Part shown: one piece after another, positions 43,598 through 53,429 of the stretch | Layout of the letters: every line of letters starts with the position of its first letter | Numbering within the stretch: position 1 is the stretch's first letter | Assembly: GCA_951640165.1 (NCBI GenBank) | Contig: OX621247.1 | Location: 32,276,001-32,340,000 of the forward strand | Origin: Pseudoips prasinana | Lineage: Eukaryota > Arthropoda > Insecta > Lepidoptera > Nolidae | Direction: 5' to 3' | Length of the DNA: 64,000 bases | Translations under genes and position numbers: made by a program | The notes under the pieces: model-generated | Told to the model about the DNA's origin: nothing | The model's database searches: none | What the model saw: only the letters and a program-made list of their open reading frames with translations

Positions 43598-43852
43598 AAT
43601 AATATCCTGGGACATTATTCACATACGGCCATCTAATCCCAAACTAAGCAGAGCTTGTACAGACGGCTACATATCAAGCTATACATTTCCAATATAAGCT
43701 GACCACTCATTGTATAGAAATCCTATACAACGTGGGATCAGCTGATATTGGAAATGTATAGCTTGATATGTAGCCGTGTGTAGATATGTACGTTATGGAA
43801 ACCAGATAACTGATATATTACATATACTCTTTTGTAAATACATATATAGATA
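43598..43852 (-). mobile_element. SINE-A 3' part split by a MITE
   Basis: Tail 43598-43660 and body 43787-43852 are separated by the palindrome at 43661-43786. The head is missing. Confidence 0.8.
43661..43786. mobile_element. Short MITE with ~40-bp inverted arms
   Basis: GACGGCTACATATCAAGCTA and TAGCTTGATATGTAGCCGTG are the outer arms; pairing continues through TACATTTCCAATAT. The centre is about 40 bp. TGTAC lies directly on both sides (43656-43660, 43787-43791), but TA can also be read as the duplication, so the exact ends are not fixed. Confidence 0.8.
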
Positions 43853-44249
43853 ACCTATTTATTTTATTTTATTTGGGAAAATTTCAGTGTCAATTATCTA
43901 AGGTAGTCTAAAATAAGGATAACTTAGGATTATTTAACAATTTCCTCATATTACAGACTATATAACTTGGTATACATAAAATTATACAATTACAAAATTA
44001 TTATAAAAGAAAGAGAGAAGATTGTTAAGAGAAATTGATATTATGGTTGTTTAGAATTTAGGATTAGCACCAAACCAGTTATTGCAAATAATAAATTTGC
44101 AAGAACTATGAATCAAGTAAGTAAGCAGTCAGCCACAGATTTGCGGTTTGCACTCAGTAATCAATAGTAACAATTGAAAGCTAATACTACTTTCGTACTG
44201 TACTGATATAAAAAAGGTTAGGGATATTTTTAAATGCAGCAAAAGAAAT
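43853..44249. other. Unassigned; LINE-like AT tail at 43855
   Basis: ATTTATTTTATTTTATTTGG could be an inverted LINE tail. Nothing else is recognised. Confidence 0.3.
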
Positions 44250-44335
44250 CATCATCATCATCATTACATATATCAGCCGAAAGACGTACACTGCTGGAGA
44301 AAGAGATCCCCAAGAATCTCCACAAATAAAAGAAA
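44250..44335 (-). mobile_element. RTE-a 3' terminus
   Basis: ATCATCATCATCATCATTAC, ATATCAGCCGAAAGACGTAC and CCCAAGAATCTCCACAA. Confidence 0.75.
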
Positions 44336-44387
44336 TCTTATCACCCATTAATTTATATTCATCAATTAAATCGTTTTCGTATTAAAT

Positions 44388-44637
44388 AGTAATATCCTGG
44401 GACATTATTTACACACGGCCATCTGATCCCAATCTAAGCAGAGCTTGTACTATATGGAAACCATATCACTGATACACTACTTTTCTTTTATAACTACATA
44501 CTTATATAGATAATTACACCCTAACTCAGCACAAACAGAGATGTTCATGCACACAAATATCTGTCCTGGGTGGGAATCGAACCCACGTTTTGCGGCATGC
44601 AAGGCAAGTATTTACTAACCACGCCAACCGGCCCGTC
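44388..44637 (-). mobile_element. SINE-A, full length
   Basis: Minus strand: GGGCCGGTTGGCGTGGTTAG head, box B GGTTCGATTCC, body and tail TGTCCCAGGATATTACTATT. Confidence 0.88.
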
Positions 44638-44960
44638 AATACTGATTGCACATAAAATATACCCGAGCCTTGCTGAAAATGTATTTCGCTACTAGAAAAG
44701 TAAAAGGCTAGCAAAGAGGGAATGCCGCGGTAGCAGCCGACGAGTGCCAGAAACAAATTTATTTACACAAACAATTCACTTTTAAACAAATAGCCACGCG
44801 TCATCAATTTAAATTGCTGCTAAGAATATAAATTTGTGAGATTACCACACGTACCTAATGTATACAATACTTTTAAAAATGTCTGAAATTTCGCGAATTA
44901 AATTGTTTTATCGGCAATATATTTACATAGGTATCACTTTGATTCTTCAATGTACGGCCT
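44638..44960. other. Unassigned DNA
   Basis: No gene recognised. Confidence 0.35.
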
Positions 44961-45202
44961 GGGCCTCTACCGGCTAAGTCGCCGAACATCGACTTCTTAA
45001 ATGGCGTTTAAATAAATAAAGGTTAAAATGACTTAATCAATCGTTACATAGGCTTCAACGTTGACAATCGATTCCGGACCATATATGACGTCACATGTGC
45101 TCATGGAAGCCGATTTCACGATTGATTAAGTCATTTTTAACTTTTATTTATCTGAAAGCCATTTAAGAAATCGATGTTCGGCGACTTAGCCGGTAGAGGC
45201 CC
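44961..45202. mobile_element. Palindromic MITE, copy M1
   Basis: Termini GGGCCTCTACCGGCTAAGTC and its inverse. Nearly the whole element folds back: CGAACATCGA...AAATGGCGTT...TAATCAATCG pair across the centre. A CRE palindrome TGACGTCA is at 45086-45093. Copies M2 (49275) and M3 (59355) share all of this. Confidence 0.88.
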
Positions 45203-45214
45203 TGTTTCGCTATA

Positions 45215-45360
45215 TAAAGGGGTACTTTACAAGCATGTACGATGGACAGAAAGTAGATCCAGACACAGAACAACTGCTTATGGGTCACACAAATAGTTGA
45301 CCTGGACACGAAGTGGCGTCAATTTGACTGTTTAAAGAACTGCGCCACACATGCAGCCGA
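45215..45360 (-). mobile_element. SINE-D copy
   Basis: Minus strand head CTGCATGTGTGGCGCAGTTC, then GTGTGACCCATAAGCAGTTG and the end TTGTAAAGTACCCC. Confidence 0.7.
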
Positions 45361-45400
45361 AAAAACTGTGTATTACTAATAATGTTCATATTATTAAGGC

Positions 45401-45625
45401 CGGTTGCCGTGGTTGTTAAATACTTGCCTTTCAGGCCGCAGATCGTGGGTTTGGTTCCCACCCAGGCCAGATATTTATGTCCAAGAACATGTCTGTTTGT
45501 CCTAAGTCTGGGTGTAATTATCTATATAAGTATGTATTTACAAAATAGTAGTATTACTATGTAATATATCAGTTGTCTCATTTCTATAGTACAAGCTCAG
45601 CTTATTTTGGGATCAGATGTTGGTG
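45401..45625 (+). mobile_element. SINE-A, full length
   Basis: GGCCGGTTGCCGTGGTTGTT head, box B region GGGTTTGGTTCCCACCCAGG, CTATATAAGTATGTATTTAC, and tail GATCAGATGTTGGTGATGTT. Confidence 0.83.
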
Positions 45626-45671
45626 ATGTTCCAGCATATTAAAAAAGGAGAAGTAAAATACTACATAAGAA

Positions 45672-45760
45672 GTATGTCAAAGGCAAAGTCAAAAAAGATT
45701 TATTCCGTAAAAAATTACATTTATGTGCTAAGTCTATTTAAGTTGTGTTGTAATAAAGAG
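45672..45760 (-). mobile_element. LINE 3' UTR fragment
   Basis: The minus strand reads TTTTTTACGGAATAAATCTT then a GACTTTGCCTTTGAC tail, matching the 3' end of the LINE at 14621-14990. Confidence 0.65.
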
Positions 45761-46096
45761 ATGAATGAAACAAGAAGAGTACAGGGTTACGGTGTCGTAC
45801 CAGCAAGTAATTATTACGCAGCATGCATCTCCCATAAACCAACAACATCAACATACGCAACAATTCCATTGACAGAGTTCCTATACCACATGCCGACACA
45901 CCCATAGGCGCGTCGTGGGAAGTTGGACGGACGCACAATACATGCTCGCTATTGTATCGAGAATATACGTCGGTACACTTTTTTGTGAAGCTTAAGACGA
46001 CTGCAAAAGGGGTTTTTGCAGTGACGAAGATGGTAAGTATGACCCGGTAACATTCTACGAGCGATCAATCAAATGCATGGTACTGTATATATACGA

Positions 46097-46380
46097 GTCT
46101 AAAACTGTACATAGAATATATTTTTTTAAGTATACTTGTGGCGTGATCTACAATCGATATCGAAGCCAACATATAGTTTTTAGATTTTTGTCTTTTGGTC
46201 GGTATGTATGTCCGGGCTAAACTCAAAAAGAACTGCATGTATTTACTTCAAATATTGCATGAATATTACTAAATGGTTGGATCAACATATAGGTTACATA
46301 TTATCAAGCTATCACCTACGAGGGAGGAGCTGTGATAGTTTAAAAAAAATATTGCAGGTAAAACCGCGGGGCACAGCTAG
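46097..46380 (+). mobile_element. Helitron A, 5'-truncated
   Basis: Lacks the TCTATACATA start; begins at GTCTAAAACTGTACATAGAA. End GGCACAGCTAG|T is intact with a weakened hairpin. Confidence 0.8.
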
Positions 46381-46432
46381 TAAATATCTTAAAGTAAATA
46401 GTAAGGTATACTTTTTTTAACGACACTGCCCG

Positions 46433-46680
46433 CACTAGGGAATCTAATCCCTGTGTCGCGGGGTACTTTACAAACATACAATAATAGACGGGACACAAAT
46501 TGGCTGTGTACCTGACTTCTTTCCGGGAGTGTCACTAGTCGTACCATTGGACATTTTGGAATAGAAAGTTCCCCTGTGTTTGCGCACACACTTGTGCACG
46601 ATATTATGTCCTGCGCAGTTAGCTAATCTCCATTGAGTCTGGCCGCCGTGGCCGAAATTAGGCCGGGAGCACATTATTAT
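46433..46680 (-). mobile_element. SINE-D 3' part next to the 22.4-kb repeat
   Basis: 46433-46500 is the SINE-D end (AATCCCTGTGTCGCGGGGTA, TTACAAACATACAATAATAG). 46505-46670 matches 22380-22490 (GACTTCTTTCCGGGAGTGTC, TATTATGTCCTGCGCAGTTA, GCTAATCTCCATTGAG). Confidence 0.6.
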
Positions 46681-46974
46681 TATTACGAGTTCTACGAATA
46701 GACAGCTAATATGACAGACTGGGAAATAGGTATATTATGGTGACCTAATTTAGTCAATGATTTTCTTAGAATCTGGGAAACAAATAACCACTACAATTGG
46801 GAGGAAAACCCATGTGTTTGGACAATATAGTTGGGAATACGCACAGGTTAGGACACATTGTAATATAAAACTAGCTTTAACTTCGTCAATAATCAGTTTT
46901 CAGTATTGAAACACTGATAAACAGGAATCTAAACAGTATAGGTACTATGGCAAAAAATTGCGCTGTTCTTAGGG
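46681..46974. other. Unassigned DNA
   Basis: No feature recognised. Confidence 0.35.
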
Positions 46975-47300
46975 TGTGAGTAAAGTTAGGCTAACATCTA
47001 TAAATCGTACTAGAATATAATGTAAAGTGCAGCCTGAGCAAAGTAAGGGTAAAATCAAAAGCCCGTACTTAAACTTTGCTCTGTATGAAAGTCAGGCTGA
47101 CCAAAGTAAGGTTAAATCTATAGCCCGTGCTTAAACTTGGCTCTGATAGAAATGCAGACTGAGCAAAGTAAGGCTAAGATATATATCGTGCTTAGACTTT
47201 ACTCTGTTTAAAGTGGACTGAGCAAAGTAAGGCTGAGACCTGTAGTGCCAGCTTAAGCTTTGCTCTGTTTAAAATGCGGACTGAGCAAAGTATAATTAAG
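46975..47300. repeat. 62-bp tandem array with a dyad in each unit
   Basis: TGAGCAAAGTAAGG-type starts lie at about 46975, 47035, 47098, 47160, 47219 and 47282, spacing 59-63 bp. Most units end ACTTTGCTC, the inverse of GAGCAAAGT, so each can fold on itself. Confidence 0.88.
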
Positions 47301-47792
47301 ATATACAACATGTAACGTAATTAACACACACCCTCAGACACCCCAATTAGAATATTATGTTGTAATCATAATACATACACTGAATTTTAAATTTAACGTG
47401 TATACCTATGCATTGTTATTTAGTAAATTAGTTCTTTGGAATAAAGTTTATTTTTCTTTATTTTGTATTTAAAGATGGAATTTGTATGAATACAAATAAA
47501 ACTGCAATTTTAAAAGTCTTATTATTTGACTTACGGTCCATTTCAATTTATTTTGACTGTATAGGGTTAATAACGCAATAATTTCCGTAGTTTTAATTAT
47601 TTTGGAAAAAAAAATACCTATATTAAAAATGATATAAATCGATTCAGTAAACGATTCTGAACAAACTATTTTCAGGATGTGCGTTTATTAAGTTACATGT
47701 TGTATAGACCGTGCATAACCTTAGCTGTCCTTTGTATTAGGACAGAAACGATATTGATAATCTATCTTTCTAACAAAATAACAAAACAACGA
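47301..47792. other. Unassigned AT-rich DNA
   Basis: No gene recognised. Confidence 0.35.
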
Positions 47793-48022
47793 CGAATTGG
47801 CGTGGTTGATAAATGCTTGCTTTTCACGCCCAGGTCGTGGCTTCGACTCCCACCCAGGACATATTATATTGTGTGCGTGAACTTGTCTGTTTGAGTCTGA
47901 GTCTGGGTGTAATTATCTATATAAGTATGTATTTACAAAAGAAAAGTAGTATTCCATAGAACAAGCTCTGCTTAGTTTGGGATCAGATGGCCGTGGGTAA
48001 ATAATGTCCCAGCATAGTAATT
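47793..48022 (+). mobile_element. SINE-A, near full length
   Basis: Head AATTGGCGTGGTTGATAAAT, box B region GGCTTCGACTCCCACCCAGG, CTATATAAGTATGTATTTAC. A short deletion removes the TATCAGTTATCTGG segment before CCATAGAACAAGCTCTGCTT. Confidence 0.83.
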
Positions 48023-48105
48023 ACTATGTATTTTACGCTTAAATCCATTTTCATTAACCAAAAATACAAAAAAAATAGTAATTATTTCTTGCTAGTAGAT
48101 CTGTA

Positions 48106-48360
48106 AATAAAATAAAATAAAAAAGGTTTTTCTTCACGTAGACTTTAAAAAAGCGCCCGTTAATAGTCAGAACATGTTCGTAGTAATATATAATTAATTT
48201 ATAATTATTTCTATGATTGTAGGAAATAATTTACAATAAGATTTATTTTATAATAGTAACAATATTTAGCTAACTTAAATTAGGTTATTGTCAAGAATCA
48301 TGTGTAGGTTTAATTATCTAAATTTTAAATTTTAGCTATATTTTTACTACTACTACGAAT
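48106..48360 (-). mobile_element. LINE 3' UTR fragment
   Basis: TTCACGTAGACTTTAAAAAA, GTCAGAACATGTTCGTAGTA, TAGGTTATTGTCAAGAATCA match 5790-6000. Confidence 0.65.
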
Positions 48361-48402
48361 TAAATGTTATGATTATGGCGGACCTTGTGTTTATAACGAC
48401 GG

Positions 48403-48442
48403 TCGCGCTTTAATGCTCCCACCGTGTAGCATTAAAGCGCGA
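48403..48442. repeat. 15-bp perfect hairpin
   Basis: TCGCGCTTTAATGCT (48403-48417) and AGCATTAAAGCGCGA (48428-48442), 10-nt loop. The left arm is part of the repeat shared with 6565. Confidence 0.85.
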
Positions 48443-48759
48443 ATCTGTGCAGTACTAATCTGAGTTACTATAGACTGATCTTACAGCTCGATCTGACTTT
48501 AATTCCTATTAAGAGAAAATAAGCTTCCTACTACAATATTTCAAAGAGCGCGCTAAGTAAAAGCTTAACTTATAGTGCACTCTTTCGATCTCAGCCGTAC
48601 TAAAAGTATTAAAAAGAGAAAATATTTGATTTCCGTTTGTTCCTCTGTAGTAGATAAACTCTAAAACTATACTATAAAAGGCATTACTTGGACTAAAGTA
48701 CTAATTTACAATACTTATTTTTCTATCTATCCGTGCAAAGGCGGGAGAGAAAACTGTAA

Positions 48760-49252
48760 TCCTACTAATATTATAAATGCGGATAAATATTAGGATTTGT
48801 GAGTATGGATGTTTGTTACTAACTACGGAACGGATTTTGATGAAAATTTGTAGTAATATCTATACATATAATAAAATCGTAGGAAAGTCGAAACTGTACA
48901 TTGAATATTTTTTTAAAAGGATATTCGGGGCGTTATCTACAATCGAAATCGAAGACAATTTTTTTTATTGAAGATTTTGTCTATTTGTCTGTTTATCTGT
49001 ATGCATGTCCGGGGTAAACTCAAAAAGTACTGCATGGATTTACTTCAAATTTTGCATGATTATTACTAAGAGGTTGGGTCAACATATAGGTTACATATTA
49101 TCACGCTATCACCTACGGGGAGGAGCTGTGATAATTTATAAAATATTACGCGGGTAAAACCGCGGGGAACAGCTAGTAGCTTATATATCCGAATAACACA
49201 TAGGCTATAATTTATCAAGTGTAACGCGGGTGAAACCGTGGGGCACAGCTCG
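48760..49252 (+). mobile_element. Helitron B containing a nested Helitron A
   Basis: Host 5' end TCCTACTAATATTATAAATG at 48760, 3' end GGCACAGCTCG at 49252 (CTAG mutated to CTCG). The inner element occupies 48859-49176. Without it the host reads GTAGTAATATAGCTTATATA as expected for the family. Confidence 0.85.
48859..49176 (+). mobile_element. Helitron A nested in Helitron B
   Basis: TCTATACATATAATAAAATC start after A; ACAGCTAG end before T. Hairpin CGCGGGTAAAACCGCG. No bases of the host are duplicated or lost. Confidence 0.88.
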
Positions 49253-49274
49253 TTTATCATAAAGACGAAAGACA

Positions 49275-49517
49275 GGGGCTCTACCGGCTAAGTCGCCGAA
49301 CATCGATTTCTTAAATGGCGTTCAAATAAATAAAGGTTAAAAATGACTTAATCAATCGTTAAATCGGCTTCAACGTTGACAATCGATTCCGGACCATTTA
49401 TGACGTCACATGTGCTCATGGAAGCCGATTTAACGATTGATTGAGTCATTTTTAACCTTTATTCATTTGAACGCCATTTAATAAATCGATGTTCGGCGAC
49501 TTAGCCGGTAGAGCCCC
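49275..49517. mobile_element. Palindromic MITE, copy M2
   Basis: Termini GGGGCTCTACCGGCTAAGTC and its inverse; CRE TGACGTCA at 49401-49408. High similarity to M1 and M3. Confidence 0.88.
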
Positions 49518-49560
49518 AGGACAGTTATATGTGAGCATGTCTGTTTGTCCAGAGATGCCC
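49518..49560 (+). mobile_element. SINE-A scrap abutting M2
   Basis: AGGACAGTTATATGTGAGCA then TGTCTGTTTGTCC. It starts exactly at the M2 end. Confidence 0.7.
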
Positions 49561-49894
49561 GTGTGTGAATATTATAAAACTAATGTATAATTATGATAAA
49601 TAACTATGTAACAAATTTTATGTTTTAAAAAAATATCACAAATTCATAATTCATCTTAATATCACAAGGTTGTGAAGTGAAGTGACTACAGTACCTATAA
49701 TACTGACAGTATTGCCACGATGTATGGCAAAACTGATTTGCTGACCTAAAAAAAGGCCAGCCGTCTGGTCACGCGATGCACCGACCAAACGCATAGATAT
49801 TATTTTTTCAGTAGGTAAAGTTAAAATCTATTAAAATAATAGCGAAGATGCGTCAATTTATTTAAGTAAATAATATTAATAAATAAATCAATAT

Positions 49895-50133
49895 ATTGGG
49901 ACAACAAACACTCTGCCATCTGATCGCAAACTAGGCAGAGATAAACATACTTACGTTTTTCTAAATATATACATTATAGACATAATATACCCGACACAGA
50001 ACAAATAATCGTGTCCATCAAACAAAAACCTATATTTTTAGCTTCGACATCGATTGTAGATCACGCCCCAAGTATCCTTTTAAAAAATATTCTATGCACA
50101 TTTTGACTTTCCTACGATTTTATTATATGTATA
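49895..50133 (-). mobile_element. SINE-C fragment and Helitron A 5' half
   Basis: 49895-50020 is a SINE-C without a head (GGGACAACAAACACTCTGCC). 50028-50133 is Helitron A on the minus strand from its TATACATATAATAAAATCG start through the CTACAATCGATGTCGAAGCT block; the 3' half is missing. Confidence 0.7.
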
Positions 50134-50645
50134 TATTTGGGGTTTAAGATATTTATTTTCTCAAAAGAATTACAATTCACTTTTTATGAGAAACATATAT
50201 ATAGTTTAAAGTAGGTTTAAATACTAACGCGGGCGGTTTCTGAGCTACGTTCAACTTACATGTATATAAAACAAAAAACAAGTTAAACTAAAACTATTAT
50301 AAAACAAAGTATATAATATAATAGATAAGTAGGGTATTTAAAGGAAAGATAAAATAACTGTTATATATATTATAACTATTATATTTTTCTTTTTTATCAT
50401 ATATGGATATAATTGATCTATGCAAACATGTAAGATTAAAAAATAAAAATATGTAATTCGTATATACAGATTAAATTTTGATATTAAGTCGTTTTCTCAA
50501 TGTAAGCGAATGAAATGACAACAACACCGCTGTATACAACGTATAACAAAAATAGGTGTAATAGAATCTTCGGTGCCTAATTAGTGTTCACTGTCCTAAT
50601 TGGTTGATCAGAATCGTAGTACCTAACAGGTAACCACGATATCTA
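50134..50645. other. Unassigned AT-rich DNA
   Basis: No supported gene. Confidence 0.35.
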
Positions 50646-50949
50646 TCTATACATATAATAAAATCGTAGGAAAGGCAAAACTGTACATTGAATATTTTAA
50701 AAAATGGATACTTGGGGCGTGATCTACAATCGATATCGAAGCCAAAATTATAGTTAGTATAATTTTTGTCTGTGTGTCTGTTTGTCTGTATGTATGTCCG
50801 GGCTAAACTCAAAAAGTACTGCATGGAATTACTTCAAATTTTGCATGAATATTACTAAGAGGTCGGGTCAACATATAGGCTACATATTATTACGCTATCA
50901 CTTACGGGGGAGGAGCTACGATAATTTATAAACCGCGGTGCACAGCTAG
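50646..50949 (+). mobile_element. Helitron A, nearly complete
   Basis: TCTATACATATAATAAAATC start after A; GCACAGCTAG end before T. The first half of the subterminal hairpin (ACGCGGGTAAA) is deleted, leaving ATAAACCGCGGTGCACAGCT. Confidence 0.85.
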
Positions 50950-51146
50950 TTTTTTTATAAATTTAAAGTTAAAGTTTGACTTGTCAGTATGTCTGTCTCT
51001 ATAGTAACTCCGAAACGTATAAACTGATTTCAACTTAGTTTATTCTGTTGGAATGGTGGCTTAATCGAGTGTTTTCAGCTGGTTTTATGAAAATCTGTCA
51101 AGCCTTTAAAAGTTACAGCCCTTTTCAGGGAGTCTGGAGTTCTCGA

Positions 51147-51489
51147 ACGCAACGTCCTGCGTGAGCGATCTAGACGCGAACGCGAAGCGGCGCGGCGCGG
51201 CGTGAAAACAACAAACAGTCGAAACCTATTGAAGTGTCCTACGTGAACAAACGCGCGTGCGGTGCGGTGCGGAGCGACGCGACATGAAGCGTACGCGATC
51301 AGTTGGCTTGATATTTTCGCACGAACAGGATGCGGTGCCGTCGTGTTTTGGCGACGTCGGTGGCGGCTTCGCGTGATGATTCGCGTGCACGTAGGACACC
51401 GCCACCGCGTCGCACCGCATCGCATTGAATTCGCGTGTCACCGCTTCAAAATCGCGTTCGCTTTGAATCGCCTACGTAGGACGTAGCGT
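51147..51489. mobile_element. CpG-rich palindromic MITE
   Basis: ACGCAACGTCCTGCGTGAGC at the left end and the inverse of ACGCTACGTCCTACGTAGGC at the right end form terminal repeats. GTGTCCTACGTG (51235) and CACGTAGGACAC (51390) form an inner inverted pair. GC content contrasts sharply with both flanks. The open frames on both strands (up to 116 codons) follow from the composition and palindromy and are not genes. Confidence 0.75.
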
Positions 51490-51979
51490 AACGGTTAGGT
51501 TAGGTTCTTGCAAGTCTCATTCGTTGGATAGCGATTACAGTGAAAACGACGGATTGTCTTTAGAAGAATGACCTGTTTTTCTGAGTACGCTGTTTATTTC
51601 ATGTCCCTATCTACTGAAAAATTACAATTTATTATTAATTTTCCCAAACAATCTAAGCATGACTTTACAAATTGCTTAAAGACTGGCTATTTTGGATAAG
51701 AGTATGATTAACGATGTTACACTTAATAATGTTTTGTTATTTTATCATCTTCAATATCCAGGCCATTTTGGCTCGTCATGGGCACTCAGATGGCTGCGAT
51801 AGCCAATTATAGTTACAATATTTACCAACATCGACACATAGTTGTTATATCGAGACAAACTTTTAATTACTAACATTTATATCACTAAAAAATTGAATTA
51901 TATAATCAAATAACGTAATTGAAATAAAGGACATTTATTCCTAATTTTAATAATTAAACTTGCAATGCCTGCAAGCGGC
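51490..51979. other. Unassigned DNA
   Basis: No supported gene. Confidence 0.35.
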
Positions 51980-52075
51980 CACTAAGAGCGAAATTTGTAC
52001 CTAATATTATTATTAGATAAGGTCTGTACAACACTTAGTCGCAAATAAACTTTTGACTTTTTGACTTTAACTTAG
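51980..52075 (+). mobile_element. LINE 3' terminus
   Basis: GCAAATAAACTTTTGACTTT then TTGACTTTAAC: an AATAAA signal followed by a short simple tail. Confidence 0.5.
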
Positions 52076-52083
52076 TTATTGAC

Positions 52084-52240
52084 TGCACGTGTGGCGCAGC
52101 GGTTAAGACAGTTGCCTCGCCAATGCGTGTCACAAGTTCGGTTCCCAGGACATGTGTGACCCATAAGTAGTAGTGCTGCGTTTGGATGAACTTTGTGTCT
52201 TTCAATTATATGTTTCTAAAGTACCTCGCGCCGCAGGGAT
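52084..52240 (+). mobile_element. SINE-D, full length
   Basis: Box A-like TGGCGCAGCGG (52092-52102) and box B-like AGTTCGGTTCC (52135-52145). Body CATGTGTGACCCATAAGTAG, end TAAAGTACCTCGCGCCGCAG. Confidence 0.8.
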
Positions 52241-52249
52241 AATAATATC

Positions 52250-52800
52250 TCCAGGATTATTATATTATTCACATGCGGCCATTTGATCCCAAAATAAGCA
52301 GAGCTAGTACTATGGACACCAGATAACTGATATATTACATATGTTTTGTTTTACCCGCGTTAATTTTTATAAATTATCACAACTCCTCCCCCGTCGGTGA
52401 TAGCGTGATAATATGTAGCCTATATGTTGACCCGACCTCTTAGTAATATTCATGCAAAAATTGAAGTAAATCCATGCAGTACTTTATGAGTTTAGCCCGG
52501 ACATACATAAAGACAAAAGTTCTAAAAACTATATTTTTGGATATCGCCTGTGGATCACGCCCCAAGTATCCTTTAAAAAAAAATTCTATGTACAGTTTTG
52601 ACTTTCCTACGATTTTATTATATGTATAGATACTACTTTTCTTTTTCAAATGCATATCTACTAAATTTAGATAAATACACCCAGACTCAGGACAAACAGA
52701 CATGTTCATGCACACAAATATCTGTCCAGGGCGGCTACCGGCAAAGTCACCGAAATATCTGTCCTGGGTGGGAATCGAAACCACGAAATCAAATCCGTTA
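52250..52800 (-). mobile_element. SINE-A with nested Helitron A and an extra 26-bp piece
   Basis: Tail part 52250-52345, body part 52631-52726 and a second head-proximal part 52752-52790. Helitron A occupies 52346-52630. Between two copies of AATATCTGTCC lies AGGGCGGCTACCGGCAAAGT, a MITE-end-like scrap. Confidence 0.78.
52346..52630 (-). mobile_element. Helitron A without its CTAG end
   Basis: Minus strand from TCTATACATATAATAAAATC to TTAACGCGGGTAAAAC; the terminal CCGCGGGGCACAGCTAG is missing. Confidence 0.8.
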
Positions 52801-53360
52801 CTACATAAACATTGAAAAAGTAAGCCATCTAATAAGTTTTATTACGTTGGAAATAACGCCGATTTCCGTATTGTTTTTGTTTCCACCGATATGGTCACAA
52901 GTTTACTATAAGAGCTTTCGTTCTACCTGCCCCTGCAGGTTGGATTTAGGCACCCACAGGAAGTAGTCGTTAAACATCTGACGGTTGGAACGGTGTCATT
53001 ATATATGCGGCGCACGATTACCTTAGGGGAATTCATAGAACATATTCAATGGACAATTTATTCAGAGAATGTAGTTATAGTGTTGGAAGATGTCTCTACT
53101 TGATACTATCTTGGTTTTTAGATTGTGATGTGATATTTGTCCTCACCATCAGATATCTACTTATTTTCTAACTCCACTTTGATTCTTTCTAGTTAAATTC
53201 GTTACGGGATCTAAGACAGAGCGTTTCCCCGGTACGTGCCTGAGCCTCACCGCTTGCTGAAATCATTTAATATAATTTCAACTATTTTAGTAACTTTCTA
53301 TGATGAATCGAGGGATTTTTTTTAATAAAGTGAAATTTATCATATCCTGAAAACTGTTAT
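52801..53360. other. Unassigned DNA
   Basis: No supported gene. Confidence 0.35.
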
Positions 53361-53429
53361 TTTTACTAACATTATAAATGCGAATCGATGTATAGCTGTA
53401 TAGATGTATACATGATTGTTACATCCATA

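Noticed and set aside
46975..47300. CRISPR-like array
   Set aside because: Units are contiguous, ~62 bp and variable, without uniform repeats separated by unique spacers; eukaryotic context.
51075..51425. 116-codon minus frame with many Arg/His residues
   Set aside because: It lies in a CpG-rich palindromic MITE; frames are open on both strands because of composition. No domain or splice site.
51490..51515. Telomeric TTAGG repeat
   Set aside because: Only two units, no array.
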